From contig JAAFIM010000026.1 of the NCBI GenBank assembly GCA_013297745.1, forward strand, positions 1-44,894: a stretch of DNA of 44,894 nucleotides. The letters run 5' to 3'. How positions within the stretch are numbered: the stretch's first letter is position 1; each line of letters begins with the position of its first letter. The stretch comes from Chitinophagales bacterium (GTDB lineage Bacteria; Bacteroidota; Bacteroidia; Chitinophagales; Saprospiraceae). This document shows, piece by piece, positions 18,166-25,993 of the stretch. The translations under genes were made by a program, and so were the position numbers. Below the pieces are notes generated by a model, which ran no database searches, had not been told where the DNA came from, and saw only the letters and a list, made by a program, of their open reading frames with translations.

Positions 18166-19545
18166 TTAGTTTTGATGTGCTTTGATAATTCTATATATCG
18201 TGCTTTTGCCCACCCCCAACTTATCAGCGACAGCCAACACATCATTATTATATTTTTGTAAATACGTTTGGATAATCTTCCATTCGTACTCTCTCATCGT
18301 CATCTCTTCGGTTTCTGAAATGCTAATAAATGTGGATTGGTAAGGCAACGCAGCTGACGCTTTTTGCAGTTTGAGGTCTTTGTCATCAATTAGCCCGTTA
18401 TCGCAAAGCACAGAAGCCAATTCTATCAACGCCCGCAACTCGCGCACATTGCCCGCAAAAGGATAACGCAATAATTTTTCTTTAGCTTCGCGGCTTAATG
18501 CGGGGGGATTTTGGCGGTTGCTGCGAGCAAATTCGTGGATAAAATAATCCGACAACAACAAAATATCGTTGCCCCGTTCCCGCAAAGGGGGCAGATGAAT
18601 AGGCAAACCCAATAATCTATAATACAGGTCTTCTCTAAATCTGCCCATTTTTACCCATTCCAATAAATTGCGGTGGGTGGCTACTATCACCCTGCAATCA
18701 AAAGAGATGGTTTTTGTTCCCCCTACCCGCACAAATTCGCGCTCTTGCAGCACCCGCAAAATTTTGGCTTGTAGCCTTAAATCCATTTCTGCTATTTCGT
18801 CCAAAAAAAGGGTGCCATTGTGTGCTTCTTCCAGCTTGCCAATTTTGCGATTGATAGCGCCAGTAAATGCGCCTTTTTCATACCCAAATAACTCACTTTC
18901 AATAAGTTCTGCTGGTATAGCAGCCATATTGATAGCCACAAAAGCCCCCTTTTTTTGCTCGGAATTATAATGGATGGTTTTTGCCACCACCTCTTTCCCT
19001 GTGCCTGTTTCTCCTGTGATTGAAACGGTAATGTTGGTTTTGGCGGCTTTTTTGAGCAGGGTATAAACCGCCTGCATAGACTCGCTTTGACCAATAAGGC
19101 TAGTTTCCAACTGAAACTTTTGCCCTAGCTCTTCTTTTAGCGTTTCTACCTCTTCGCTAAGTTGTTGATTATGAAATAGTTTTTGCATAATATGTGGCAA
19201 ACGCTCTTTAATCTCTTCATTCTTTATCACATAATCATAAGCACCCATCTGCAACAGTTCCACAGCTGTAGCTATATCTTGCTGCCCAGAAATCACTATC
19301 ACCCCTATTTGGTTGTTGACGCGCTTAATTTTTTCCAAAACCTCCTTGCCGGATATATCGGGCAGGCTATAATCCAATAATACAATGTGAGGCTGCAAAT
19401 GCAACTTTTCTAAACATTCTTTTCCTTTTTTAAACCAATAAACGGTATAATCTGGATTCAACTCGGTTAGATATTTGAGCATTTTTCCATAAATTACATC
19501 ATCTTCAACGATAAAAATAAGCTTGGAGTTAGATTTCGTTCTCAT
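18166..19545 (-). CDS. NtrC-type sigma-54-dependent response regulator
   Basis: A 459-residue three-domain activator from the preferred ATG 19545; an in-frame start at 19614 would lie across the palindromic sites upstream. Receiver domain 1-125 with phospho-acceptor Asp58 (LLDYSLPD) and Lys108 (VIKN). AAA+ domain ~145-380 with Walker A GETGTGKE (178-185), the sigma-54 contact loop GAFTGA (225-230), Walker B TLFLDE and the arginine-finger segment RFREDLYYRL. C-terminal Fis-type helix-turn-helix (YNNDVLAVADKLGVGKSTIYRIIK). On phosphorylation it should form a ring and open sigma-54 promoters. No kinase gene is adjacent. The divergent intergenic region holds three GGAAT/ATTCC sites and a sigma-54 promoter, the likely direct target. 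Confidence 0.96.
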   Translation of the reverse strand: MRTKSNSKLIFIVEDDVIYGKMLKYLTELNPDYTVYWFKKGKECLEKLHLQPHIVLLDYSLPDISGKEVLEKIKRVNNQIGVIVISGQQDIATAVELLQMGAYDYVIKNEEIKERLPHIMQKLFHNQQLSEEVETLKEELGQKFQLETSLIGQSESMQAVYTLLKKAAKTNITVSITGETGTGKEVVAKTIHYNSEQKKGAFVAINMAAIPAELIESELFGYEKGAFTGAINRKIGKLEEAHNGTLFLDEIAEMDLRLQAKILRVLQEREFVRVGGTKTISFDCRVIVATHRNLLEWVKMGRFREDLYYRLLGLPIHLPPLRERGNDILLLSDYFIHEFARSNRQNPPALSREAKEKLLRYPFAGNVRELRALIELASVLCDNGLIDDKDLKLQKASAALPYQSTFISISETEEMTMREYEWKIIQTYLQKYNNDVLAVADKLGVGKSTIYRIIKAHQN

Positions 19546-19579
19546 AACTTTAATAATAGTTTTAGTTATTGGCATACTG

Positions 19580-19628
19580 GGGAATATATTCCCATTTTGG
19601 AATAAAATTCCCATTTTAGGAATAAATT
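19580..19628. promoter_or_regulatory. three tandem inverted-repeat sites, candidate activator binding sites
   Basis: Site 1 GGGAATATATTCCC (19580-19593), site 2 GGAATAAAATTCC (19599-19611), site 3 GGAATAAATT (19619-19628, half decayed). The intervals between site starts are about 18-20 bp, close to two helical turns. They lie 35-80 bp from the regulator start and 50-100 bp upstream of the sigma-54 promoter, the right range for an enhancer of an NtrC-type activator, and may also mediate autoregulation. Confidence 0.6.
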
Positions 19629-19676
19629 AAGTGTTTTAAATTATATAAAATGCTGATTTAAAACAACTTAATTTTT

Positions 19677-19691
19677 TGGCACAAAATTTGC
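19677..19691 (+). promoter_or_regulatory. sigma-54 (-24/-12) promoter
   Basis: TGGCAC-AAAAT-TTGC, an exact match to the core consensus TGGCAC-N5-TTGC, with GG and GC separated by 10 bp. Transcription should begin near 19702 and run into the small-RNA copies. It is the only site of this quality I found in the window. Confidence 0.8.
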
Positions 19692-19701
19692 TATTATTTC
19701 G

Positions 19702-19803
19702 GCATAGAATACAACAATAGACTAATAGGCTGTGAAGCTGCTAATGTTGAATAGGGTTAAAAAATGTAGTTTTTGGCGTGAAATTAGTTTCGCGCCTATT
19801 TTC
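19702..19803 (+). ncRNA. candidate small RNA, copy 1 (most diverged)
   Basis: Begins at the predicted sigma-54 start. Elements in order: a 5' hairpin GGCT-GTGA-AGCT (19728-19739), a linker with GTTAAAAAATGTAG (19756-19769), and a terminator-like hairpin GGCGTGAAA / TTTCGCGCC (19775-19796) followed by TATTTTC. The order and linker motif match the two copies downstream although the sequence has drifted. About 100 nt. No plausible reading frame is shared between copies. Confidence 0.55.
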
Positions 19804-19839
19804 AAAAATAAACAGCCGAAAAGGCATAAAAATAAACTC

Positions 19840-19924
19840 TTGCTGGGAAGCAACATACTTTTGTTAAAATGTAGATTTCATAGGGGTTGCAGCGTTGGGA
19901 CAAAATCCTTGCGCTGCATTTTTT
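19840..19924 (+). ncRNA. candidate small RNA, copy 2
   Basis: 5' hairpin TTGCT-GGGA-AGCAA (19840-19853), linker GTTAAAATGTAG (19863-19874) and TTTCATAGGGGTT, then a terminator stem GCAGCG / CGCTGC (19889-19917) with T6. No promoter of its own is visible, so it is either reached by read-through from copy 1 or released by processing. About 85 nt. Confidence 0.65.
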
Positions 19925-19993
19925 AAATAAGTAAATGATATTGCTTATTCCACAACAGAAAGTTTTGAAATGTGAATATAAGAATTATTTTTC

Positions 19994-20078
19994 TCGCTGG
20001 GAAGCGACACACTGTTAAAATGTAGGTTTCATAGGGGTTGCAGCGCGTTGGTTAAGTCCTCGCGCTGCATTTTTTTTG
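19994..20078 (+). ncRNA. candidate small RNA, copy 3
   Basis: 5' hairpin TCGCT-GGGA-AGCGA (19994-20007), linker GTTAAAATGTAG (20014-20025) and TTTCATAGGGGTT, then a strong terminator stem GCAGCGCG / CGCGCTGC (20040-20068) with T8. Compared with copy 2, the second pair of the 5' hairpin changes from T-A to C-G on both sides, and the terminator stem is two G-C pairs longer; the unpaired linker is nearly unchanged. That pattern fits selection on RNA structure and on an exposed linker. Confidence 0.68.
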
Positions 20079-20150
20079 TTAAAATTTTATAAAAATAAAC
20101 AAAATTTGCTATTTTTTGCAACATTTTGGTTTAAAAAAGCGAAAAAAGGC

Positions 20151-20158
20151 TATTTTTG
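20151..20158 (+). promoter_or_regulatory. -7 box for dnaE
   Basis: TATTTTTG matches TAnnTTTG; a TTTTGG about 22 bp upstream (20124-20129) is a fair -33 box. It lies 60 bp before the dnaE start. Confidence 0.55.
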
Positions 20159-20185
20159 CCGCAAAGATATACATTTTTCAATAAT

Positions 20186-20198
20186 TCCCAATTTGGGA
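20186..20198. promoter_or_regulatory. palindrome TCCCAATTTGGGA in the dnaE leader
   Basis: A perfect 6-bp inverted repeat around one base, 20 bp before the dnaE ATG. It could be an operator or an mRNA hairpin over the leader. It has the same TTCCC/GGGAA flavour as the sites at 19580-19628 but different spacing. Confidence 0.3.
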
Positions 20199-20217
20199 TA
20201 AAATAATTTAGAAGAAA

Positions 20218-23200
20218 ATGCCCGAATTTATCCACGTACATTCACACACCCAATTTTCGCTCTTAGATGGAGCTGCCGATATAGGCAATATGATGGACAA
20301 AGCGGTAAAAGATGGGATGAAAGCCGTAACATTGACCGACCACGGGAATATGTTCGGCGCGTTCAAGTTTGTAGCCGAAGCGGAAAAAAGGGGGATAAAG
20401 GGGATTGTGGGTTGCGAATTTTATATCGTAGATGACCACAGCCGCAAAGATACCAAACGCCCCGTGCGTTACCACCAACTTTTATTAGCCAAAAACCAAC
20501 AAGGGTATAAAAATTTATCCAAACTCTGTTCTATTGGGTTTATAGATGGGATGTTTGGCAAATTCCCCTGTGTGGATAAAAAATTGATAGCTCAATACAG
20601 CGAGGGGTTGATAGCGACGAGCTGCTGCATAGGGGCGGAAATTCCCCAAGCGATTTTGGCTGGCGATTTGGAAAAAGCAGAGAATTTATTGCGCTGGTGG
20701 GTCGATGTGTTCGGCGAAGATTATTACGTAGAATTGCAGCGGCATAGAGGTTTGGAGAATATAGATAAAACGGGCATTTCGCAAGAGGATATTAACCAAC
20801 AGCTGATTTTGTTCGCCAGAAAATACAATCTCAAACTCATCGCCACCAACGACTCCCATTATGTGGATGAAGAAGATTCGTTTGCTCACGGCATTTTGCT
20901 TTGTGTCAATACAGGGGACAAAATAGCCAACGAAAAACGGTTTAAATTCCCCAGCAACGACTTTTATTTCAAAACCCAAGCCCAGATGAGCGAGCTATTC
21001 GCCGATGTACCCGAAGCTATAGCCAATACGATGGAAATTTACGATAAAACGTATATGCCCAAGCTCAAACAGGATATAATGTTGCCCTCTTTCCAACTGC
21101 CGCAAGGATTTTATAACCAGTTTGATTATCTAAAATTTTTGGCTTATCAGGGTTCAAAAGCGCGCAGTCGTTACGGTGCTTTGACTGAAGAGGTTAAGCA
21201 GCGATTGGATTATGAGTTGGGGATTATCCAAAAAATGGGCTTTGAGGGCTACTTTCTCATCGTGCAGGATTTTATGAACGCAGCGCGGGAAATGGGGGTC
21301 GCGGTAGGCCCAGGGCGGGGTTCGGCTGCTGGTTCGGCTGTAGCTTTTTGTTTGGGGATTACCAACATAGACCCGATAAAATACAAGCTACTTTTCGAGC
21401 GTTTTCTAAACCCCGAGCGGGTATCAATGCCCGATATTGATATAGACTTTGACGATTACGGGCGGCAAGACGTAATTGATTGGGTGGTGGATAAATACGG
21501 CAAAAACCAAGTCGCGCAGATTATCACCTTTGGTACGATGGCGGCTAAGTCTTCTATAAAAGATGTAGCTCGTGTATTGGATTTGCCTTTGGCTGACTCC
21601 AACCGATTGGCTGGATATGTGCCCACCAAAGCGGGGACGAAGTTGGCTAAATTACTCAACAAAACCAACGCTGAACTGGCTGAAGAGTTTGATAAGCAAC
21701 CTGAAGAGTTAGAAAATATAAAAAAATTGCGAGAAATCGCCAACCAAGACAACGAAGAGGGCAAAATTATCCAACAAGCCAAGCGTTTGGAGGGTTCTGC
21801 TCGTAATACGGGCATACACGCGGCAGGAATTATCATCGCCCCCAAAGATTTGACCGAATGTATACCCATTTGTACCTCCAAAGAAACTGAATTATTGGTT
21901 ACCCAATTTGACGGTTCTGTGGTGGAAAGCGCGGGAATGTTGAAAATGGACTTTTTAGGGTTGAAAACCTTATCCATTATCAGAGATTGTATAGAAAATA
22001 TCGTGTTGAGATACGGCGAAGAGGCTAGAATTGACCCCGACCTTATCCCTTTTGACGATTTGAAAACTATGCAGTTGTTCCAAAGAGGCGATACGGTGGG
22101 CATATTCCAGTTTGAGTCTCCAGGTATGCAAAAATATCTGAAAGAACTTTGCCCCACGCATGTAGAAGACCTTATTGCGATGAACGCGCTGTATAGACCA
22201 GGCCCTATGGATTATATACCAAGTTTTATCGCGCGGAAAGCGGGAAAAGAAAAGATAGAATACCCTCACGAGTGGTTGGAGCCGATATTAAAAGATACTT
22301 ACGGGATTATGGTCTATCAAGAGCAAATTATGCAAGCGGCTCAAGTGATGGCAGGCTACTCGTTGGGGCAAGCGGACATTTTGCGCCGCGCTATGGGTAA
22401 GAAAAAGAAGGAAGAAATGGACAAACAATCCGCTACCTTTATCGCAGGAGCTACCCAATTGGGGGTTAGCGAAGCTCAAGCTGTAGCAACGTTTGAGATT
22501 ATGACCAAATTTGCCGCTTATGGTTTCAATAGAAGCCACTCCGCCGCTTATTCGGTTGTTGCTTACCAAACCGCCTATCTCAAAGCCAACTATCCAGCCG
22601 AGTATATGGCTTCGGTGCTGACCCACAACCGCAACAGCACTGAAGATGTCAACTTTTTCTTATCAGAGAGCAAAGCGCAAGGTATTAGCGTTTTGAACCC
22701 AGACATCAACGAAAGCAACGCAGATTTCACCGTGAATAAAGAGGGAAAAATCCGCTTTGGACTTTCAGCCCTCAAAGGCGTGGGCGAGGGTATGGTAGAG
22801 GAGATTTTGGCAGCGAGAAAAAATAACCCGTTCAAAACTATAGGCGATTTCGTCCGCCGTGTCAATGCCAAAGTGGTGAATAAAAAATGTATGGAAGCCT
22901 TAGCCTACAGCGGCGCGTTTGATAGTTGGGGTATCAACAGAAGCCAATTTTTTCATATAGCAGACAAAGAAAATTACATCAGCGTTTTATCCGCTTACGC
23001 CAGCAGCTACCACAAACAATTGAGCGATACGCGCAATTCCCTTTTTGGGGCGAGCAGTATGGAAAATATGATAAAAGAACCCTTGCCCCCCAAGTGCGAG
23101 GAATGGGGTTTGATGGAAAAATTGAAAAAAGAGCAGGAAGTTATGGGCATTTTCCTAAGTGGACACCCGCTCAACGATTACCAACTAGAATACAAACGCT

Positions 23201-23739
23201 TTGCTACCCCGATGATAAACATAGAACAGCATAAGGATAAAACCGTAGTGATAGCGGGCGTGGTTACCTCTATAGAACACCGCACCAGCCAAAAAGGTAC
23301 AGGCTTTGGCAAAATTGTGCTAGAAGATTATGAAGGCAAAATGGAACTTATGCTGTTTAGCGAAAATTATCTAAAGTTTAAAAATTTTATGGAGCCCGAT
23401 GCTATCCTTTGCGTAAAGGGTAAATATAAAAAAAGCTGGAAGGGAGACTCTTACGAATTTGCGGTGGAAGAAATTAGACTGTTAGAATCCGTCGGACACG
23501 ACAAAATGCGCCAAATTACCCTGAAAATATGCTTGGAAGAATTGAATGAGAAACTTATCCAAGCGTTAGACAAACTCACCCAGCGTTATAGGGGCGAAAA
23601 GTTATTGGCTGTGCAACTATATTCAGAAAATGCTCAACTTTTGCCCATAGATTATATCGCTTTTAAGCGAAAAATTGATATAAATAATGCCCTTGCACAA
23701 GATTTAGAGCGACTTTTGTTAAAATACACCGTTCATTAA
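20218..23739 (+). CDS. dnaE: DNA polymerase III subunit alpha
   Basis: A 1173-residue replicative polymerase of the DnaE1 type. The PHP domain starts at residue 1 (FIHVHSHTQFSLLDGAA, TLTDHGNM). The polymerase palm has the catalytic Asp triad region PDIDIDFDDYGRQDVIDWV and the GPGRGSAAGSAVAFCLGI block; the FNRSHSAAYSVVAYQTAYLK fingers block and the helix-hairpin-helix (LSALKGVGEGMVEEIL) follow, then an OB fold (KTVVIAGVVTSIEHRTSQKG) near residue 1000 and a short C-terminal region. The C-terminus is compact, as in Bacteroidota. Single gene with its own promoter; the sRNA array lies immediately upstream, ending 140 bp before the start. Confidence 0.97.
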   Translation: MPEFIHVHSHTQFSLLDGAADIGNMMDKAVKDGMKAVTLTDHGNMFGAFKFVAEAEKRGIKGIVGCEFYIVDDHSRKDTKRPVRYHQLLLAKNQQGYKNLSKLCSIGFIDGMFGKFPCVDKKLIAQYSEGLIATSCCIGAEIPQAILAGDLEKAENLLRWWVDVFGEDYYVELQRHRGLENIDKTGISQEDINQQLILFARKYNLKLIATNDSHYVDEEDSFAHGILLCVNTGDKIANEKRFKFPSNDFYFKTQAQMSELFADVPEAIANTMEIYDKTYMPKLKQDIMLPSFQLPQGFYNQFDYLKFLAYQGSKARSRYGALTEEVKQRLDYELGIIQKMGFEGYFLIVQDFMNAAREMGVAVGPGRGSAAGSAVAFCLGITNIDPIKYKLLFERFLNPERVSMPDIDIDFDDYGRQDVIDWVVDKYGKNQVAQIITFGTMAAKSSIKDVARVLDLPLADSNRLAGYVPTKAGTKLAKLLNKTNAELAEEFDKQPEELENIKKLREIANQDNEEGKIIQQAKRLEGSARNTGIHAAGIIIAPKDLTECIPICTSKETELLVTQFDGSVVESAGMLKMDFLGLKTLSIIRDCIENIVLRYGEEARIDPDLIPFDDLKTMQLFQRGDTVGIFQFESPGMQKYLKELCPTHVEDLIAMNALYRPGPMDYIPSFIARKAGKEKIEYPHEWLEPILKDTYGIMVYQEQIMQAAQVMAGYSLGQADILRRAMGKKKKEEMDKQSATFIAGATQLGVSEAQAVATFEIMTKFAAYGFNRSHSAAYSVVAYQTAYLKANYPAEYMASVLTHNRNSTEDVNFFLSESKAQGISVLNPDINESNADFTVNKEGKIRFGLSALKGVGEGMVEEILAARKNNPFKTIGDFVRRVNAKVVNKKCMEALAYSGAFDSWGINRSQFFHIADKENYISVLSAYASSYHKQLSDTRNSLFGASSMENMIKEPLPPKCEEWGLMEKLKKEQEVMGIFLSGHPLNDYQLEYKRFATPMINIEQHKDKTVVIAGVVTSIEHRTSQKGTGFGKIVLEDYEGKMELMLFSENYLKFKNFMEPDAILCVKGKYKKSWKGDSYEFAVEEIRLLESVGHDKMRQITLKICLEELNEKLIQALDKLTQRYRGEKLLAVQLYSENAQLLPIDYIAFKRKIDINNALAQDLERLLLKYTVH

Positions 23740-23791
23740 ACAAAATATGCACCTTTTTTTGAAAAAAAATGATTATTTTTAAAAAAAATTG

Positions 23792-23799
23792 TATCTTTG
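23792..23799 (+). promoter_or_regulatory. -7 box for the secreted unknown at 23875
   Basis: TATCTTTG matches TAnnTTTG, 76 bp before the start codon. No clear -33 box. Confidence 0.5.
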
Positions 23800-23874
23800 C
23801 ACAACCATTTGCATTATTTTTGCATCTGAACAAAGACGAAACATTTTATTTCACCAACACACTACAATTCCACT

Positions 23875-24498
23875 ATGAACAAATTGCATCTCGCTTTTAT
23901 GGGCTTGGTTTTTATCGGACTTTGCTCTTTCGGCTTTTGGACAGCCAACGAAGCCCCCCCTGTTGATAAAGTTTTATACCAACGCTACTTGGATAAATTT
24001 AAAGAGGTAAAACTACCCCTTGTTATCGACAACAAGTACATCAGCAGCGGTATCAAAACCCGCCCAGAATTGGGTAATGAGTTCAAAAATTTTATCCCTT
24101 CCTTGGCGCGTGGCTATATGAGCCGTATGGGACCAGATGACTTTAGCGCGGATGCTATCATCGTCAAAAGCAAAACTTTCAACGCGGTTTTATACGTGCA
24201 AGCTCCCAGCTATGGCGATAATAACTCTGTGGTACTTTCTACTATAGACAAAGACGGGAATGTTATCGCACAAGAAACTGTAGCTTATAGCTATGATGAC
24301 AAAAGTTATCAATCTGCTGTTATCAACGCTGACTTGAGCATCAACAGCAAAACCTACGATGACGCACTCACCAGCACCGACAAATACCAAATCAATGCTG
24401 ACGGCTCTATCAGCAAAAATGGAAAATCAACGGGCAAAATGACCGAACCCGCTATTGATTTCTTGTATAATTTGGATAATAATATGGATAATTTTTAA
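23875..24498 (+). CDS. secreted or anchored protein of unknown function
   Basis: A 207-residue protein with an N-terminal hydrophobic segment (FMGLVFIGLCSFGFWTA) that could be a signal peptide or anchor. The rest is soluble, with a Tyr-rich start (YQRYLDKFKEV), a beta-rich middle (AIIVKSKTFNAVLYVQAPS, VVLSTIDKDGNVIAQETVAYSYDD) and an acidic Asn-rich end. No family recognised. It has its own promoter box and a strong terminator, so it is a monocistronic unit. Confidence 0.75.
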   Translation: MNKLHLAFMGLVFIGLCSFGFWTANEAPPVDKVLYQRYLDKFKEVKLPLVIDNKYISSGIKTRPELGNEFKNFIPSLARGYMSRMGPDDFSADAIIVKSKTFNAVLYVQAPSYGDNNSVVLSTIDKDGNVIAQETVAYSYDDKSYQSAVINADLSINSKTYDDALTSTDKYQINADGSISKNGKSTGKMTEPAIDFLYNLDNNMDNF

Positions 24499-24509
24499 TT
24501 TCCTATTAC

Positions 24510-24550
24510 AAAAAGCCCCCACTTCAGTGATTGAAGTGGGGGCTTTTTTT
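24510..24550. terminator. strong bidirectional intrinsic terminator
   Basis: Stem AGCCCCCACTTCA / TGAAGTGGGGGCT with a short loop and flanking A and T tracts, between the convergent genes at 24498 and 24568. Confidence 0.95.
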
Positions 24551-24567
24551 GTGCTAAATTTACCCTT

Positions 24568-25245
24568 TTATGCGTTTTTCTGCAAAAAGCTAATTTCCCA
24601 ATTTATATTCTCTCTGGCTTTAGAATTTAGCATCTCAAACTGGGGAGAGTAGAAAAAAGCCTCTCGTTGGGCGTATTTTTTCAAAAAATCTAACCTACCT
24701 CGAGTATAAATTTCATTATCAAAGGATAAAATATACTCCCGCCGCACTCCCTCGCAATATAATTGGTACAAATCCAACGGCGCAGCCAAAACGCTCAAAT
24801 CCAAATCTAAAAACAGTTGAGTTTCAGCCTTTCCGTTCAAATTTTGATGCTGGGCTGTGGATAAAATGTAAGTTTGGAGTTGCGACATATCTTCATCAGA
24901 AAGCATTTTTTGCCAATGAGATAAAGCTATTTCCGCGCTCGCTGCTTCGTTATCTTTTCTAACGGGATTATAAACAATATCGTGGTAAAAAATCGCCAAT
25001 TGGAACGGATATAACCACTCTTGAGATAAATTTAGCCCTTCCGACAACTTGATTAGGTTGAAAATATGGCTTAAATTGTGATAAAAACGCCCTTTTTCTT
25101 GGTAAGCATCCAGCCATTGTTGCGCCATTTGCAGCTTTTGGCTTGGGTTGATTGGATAAAATTGGCAGATTATATCCCATTTTTGAACCAAAAAATCCAA
25201 CTCGTCGGCTGTAAGTTGGGCAGAAACTTTATAATTTTGATACAT
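24568..25245 (-). CDS. HD-superfamily metal-dependent phosphohydrolase
   Basis: A 225-residue protein resembling the COG4339-type HD-domain hydrolases. Metal-ligand motifs are visible: YHNLSHI (His56 and His60), FYHDIVYNP (His88-Asp89) and LDLDLSVLAAP for the final Asp. Proteins of this type hydrolyse phosphate esters or nucleotides, but the substrate is undefined. It is followed downstream by a strong terminator. The cytosine deaminase gene lies 31 bp upstream on the same strand, so the two are probably co-transcribed, which would be consistent with a nucleotide-salvage role; that is inference. Confidence 0.85.
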   Translation of the reverse strand: MYQNYKVSAQLTADELDFLVQKWDIICQFYPINPSQKLQMAQQWLDAYQEKGRFYHNLSHIFNLIKLSEGLNLSQEWLYPFQLAIFYHDIVYNPVRKDNEAASAEIALSHWQKMLSDEDMSQLQTYILSTAQHQNLNGKAETQLFLDLDLSVLAAPLDLYQLYCEGVRREYILSFDNEIYTRGRLDFLKKYAQREAFFYSPQFEMLNSKARENINWEISFLQKNA

Positions 25246-25276
25246 ATTTTTTTTAGTGCAAAACGTTGATTATTAG

Positions 25277-25714
25277 CTAATCTACGCCTATATCTTCGTT
25301 CCAAAGTTGGGGTTTATTCTGGATAAAATCGCGCATCATCGATATGCACTCTTCATCCTGCAAGTTGATAACCTCCACCCCTTGCGCGCGCATAAACTCG
25401 CCCGTGCCGTGAAAGGTAGCATTTTCGCCCACGATTACCTTTTTTATCCCAAACTGCACTATAGCTCCAGCGCATAAAAAACAGGGCATCAAAGTAGAGT
25501 ACAAAACCGTATTTCGGTAAGAACCCACCCGCCCAGCGTTCATCAAACAGTCAATTTCTCCGTGTGCTATGGGGTTGCCGTCCTGTACGCGTTTGTTGTG
25601 TCCGCGCCCTAGCAATTCTTCGCCCCGCACCAGCACAGAACCGATGGGAATTCCCCCCTCTTCCAACCCTTTTTTGGCTTCGTCTATAGCCATTTGCATA
25701 AATTTGTCCCGCAT
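25277..25714 (-). CDS. cytosine deaminase of the yeast FCY1 type
   Basis: A 145-residue zinc deaminase. His51-Gly-Glu53 and Pro77-Cys78-Phe-Leu-Cys81 give the zinc ligands and proton shuttle. Beyond the general CDA motifs it shares the pattern of the fungal cytosine deaminase: GRGHNKRVQDGNPIAHGEID, YSTLMPCFLCAGAI, VGENATFHGTGE, and the end PQLWNEDIGVD, close to the RPQDWFEDIGE end of the yeast enzyme. That C-terminal helix caps the active site over free cytosine, so cytosine to uracil is a better call than guanine deaminase or TadA. No permease is adjacent. The gene probably forms a two-gene unit with the HD hydrolase. Confidence 0.88.
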   Translation of the reverse strand: MRDKFMQMAIDEAKKGLEEGGIPIGSVLVRGEELLGRGHNKRVQDGNPIAHGEIDCLMNAGRVGSYRNTVLYSTLMPCFLCAGAIVQFGIKKVIVGENATFHGTGEFMRAQGVEVINLQDEECISMMRDFIQNKPQLWNEDIGVD

Positions 25715-25748
25715 AATGTTGTATTTTTTATGTTTATTGATTTATTTT

Positions 25749-25989
25749 ACTGACCTTTCGCAGTATATTTTTCATTTTTTTTTACAATTAGATTTTTGCA
25801 GTTAAATTTTCCTATATGCGCTCAATAGCGTGGGGTTTTATACCCCGCGCGCTGATAAATATTCTATAAAAAAATAGAAAATATAACATTTTTTACCATT
25901 TTTGTGCGTGGGGTATAAAACCCCACGCTATTGAGCACACACTGTTGTTTTTTTCAATCTACCAAATTTTTTCACTGCGAAAGGTCAGT
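25749..25989. repeat. nested palindromic element (241 bp)
   Basis: The outer inverted repeat ACTGACCTTTCGCAGT (25749-25764 and 25974-25989) is perfect over 16 bp. Inside, a 27-bp perfect inverted repeat (25820-25846 and 25910-25936, containing AATAGCGTGGGG) can fold, and each arm itself contains a short palindrome GGGGTTTTATACCCC. The centre is AT-rich. It fills the 280-bp gap between the deaminase and kinase genes and ends 4 bp from the kinase stop codon. No coding capacity. Confidence 0.85.
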
Positions 25990-25993
25990 TATT

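Noticed and set aside
18668-19094. Frames on both strands inside the response-regulator gene
   Set aside because: They overlap the AAA+ domain of the real gene, with no domain of their own. The same holds for long antisense frames within dnaE, the TonB receptor and prfB.
19732-19926. 64-codon frame across the first two sRNA copies
   Set aside because: It crosses two terminator hairpins, is not preserved between copies, and codes for no recognisable peptide; the RNA structure explains the region better.
25749-25989. Origin or site-specific recombination site
   Set aside because: The inverted repeats are real, but no DnaA boxes, recombinase gene or att-like half sites are seen nearby; a repeat element is the simpler reading.
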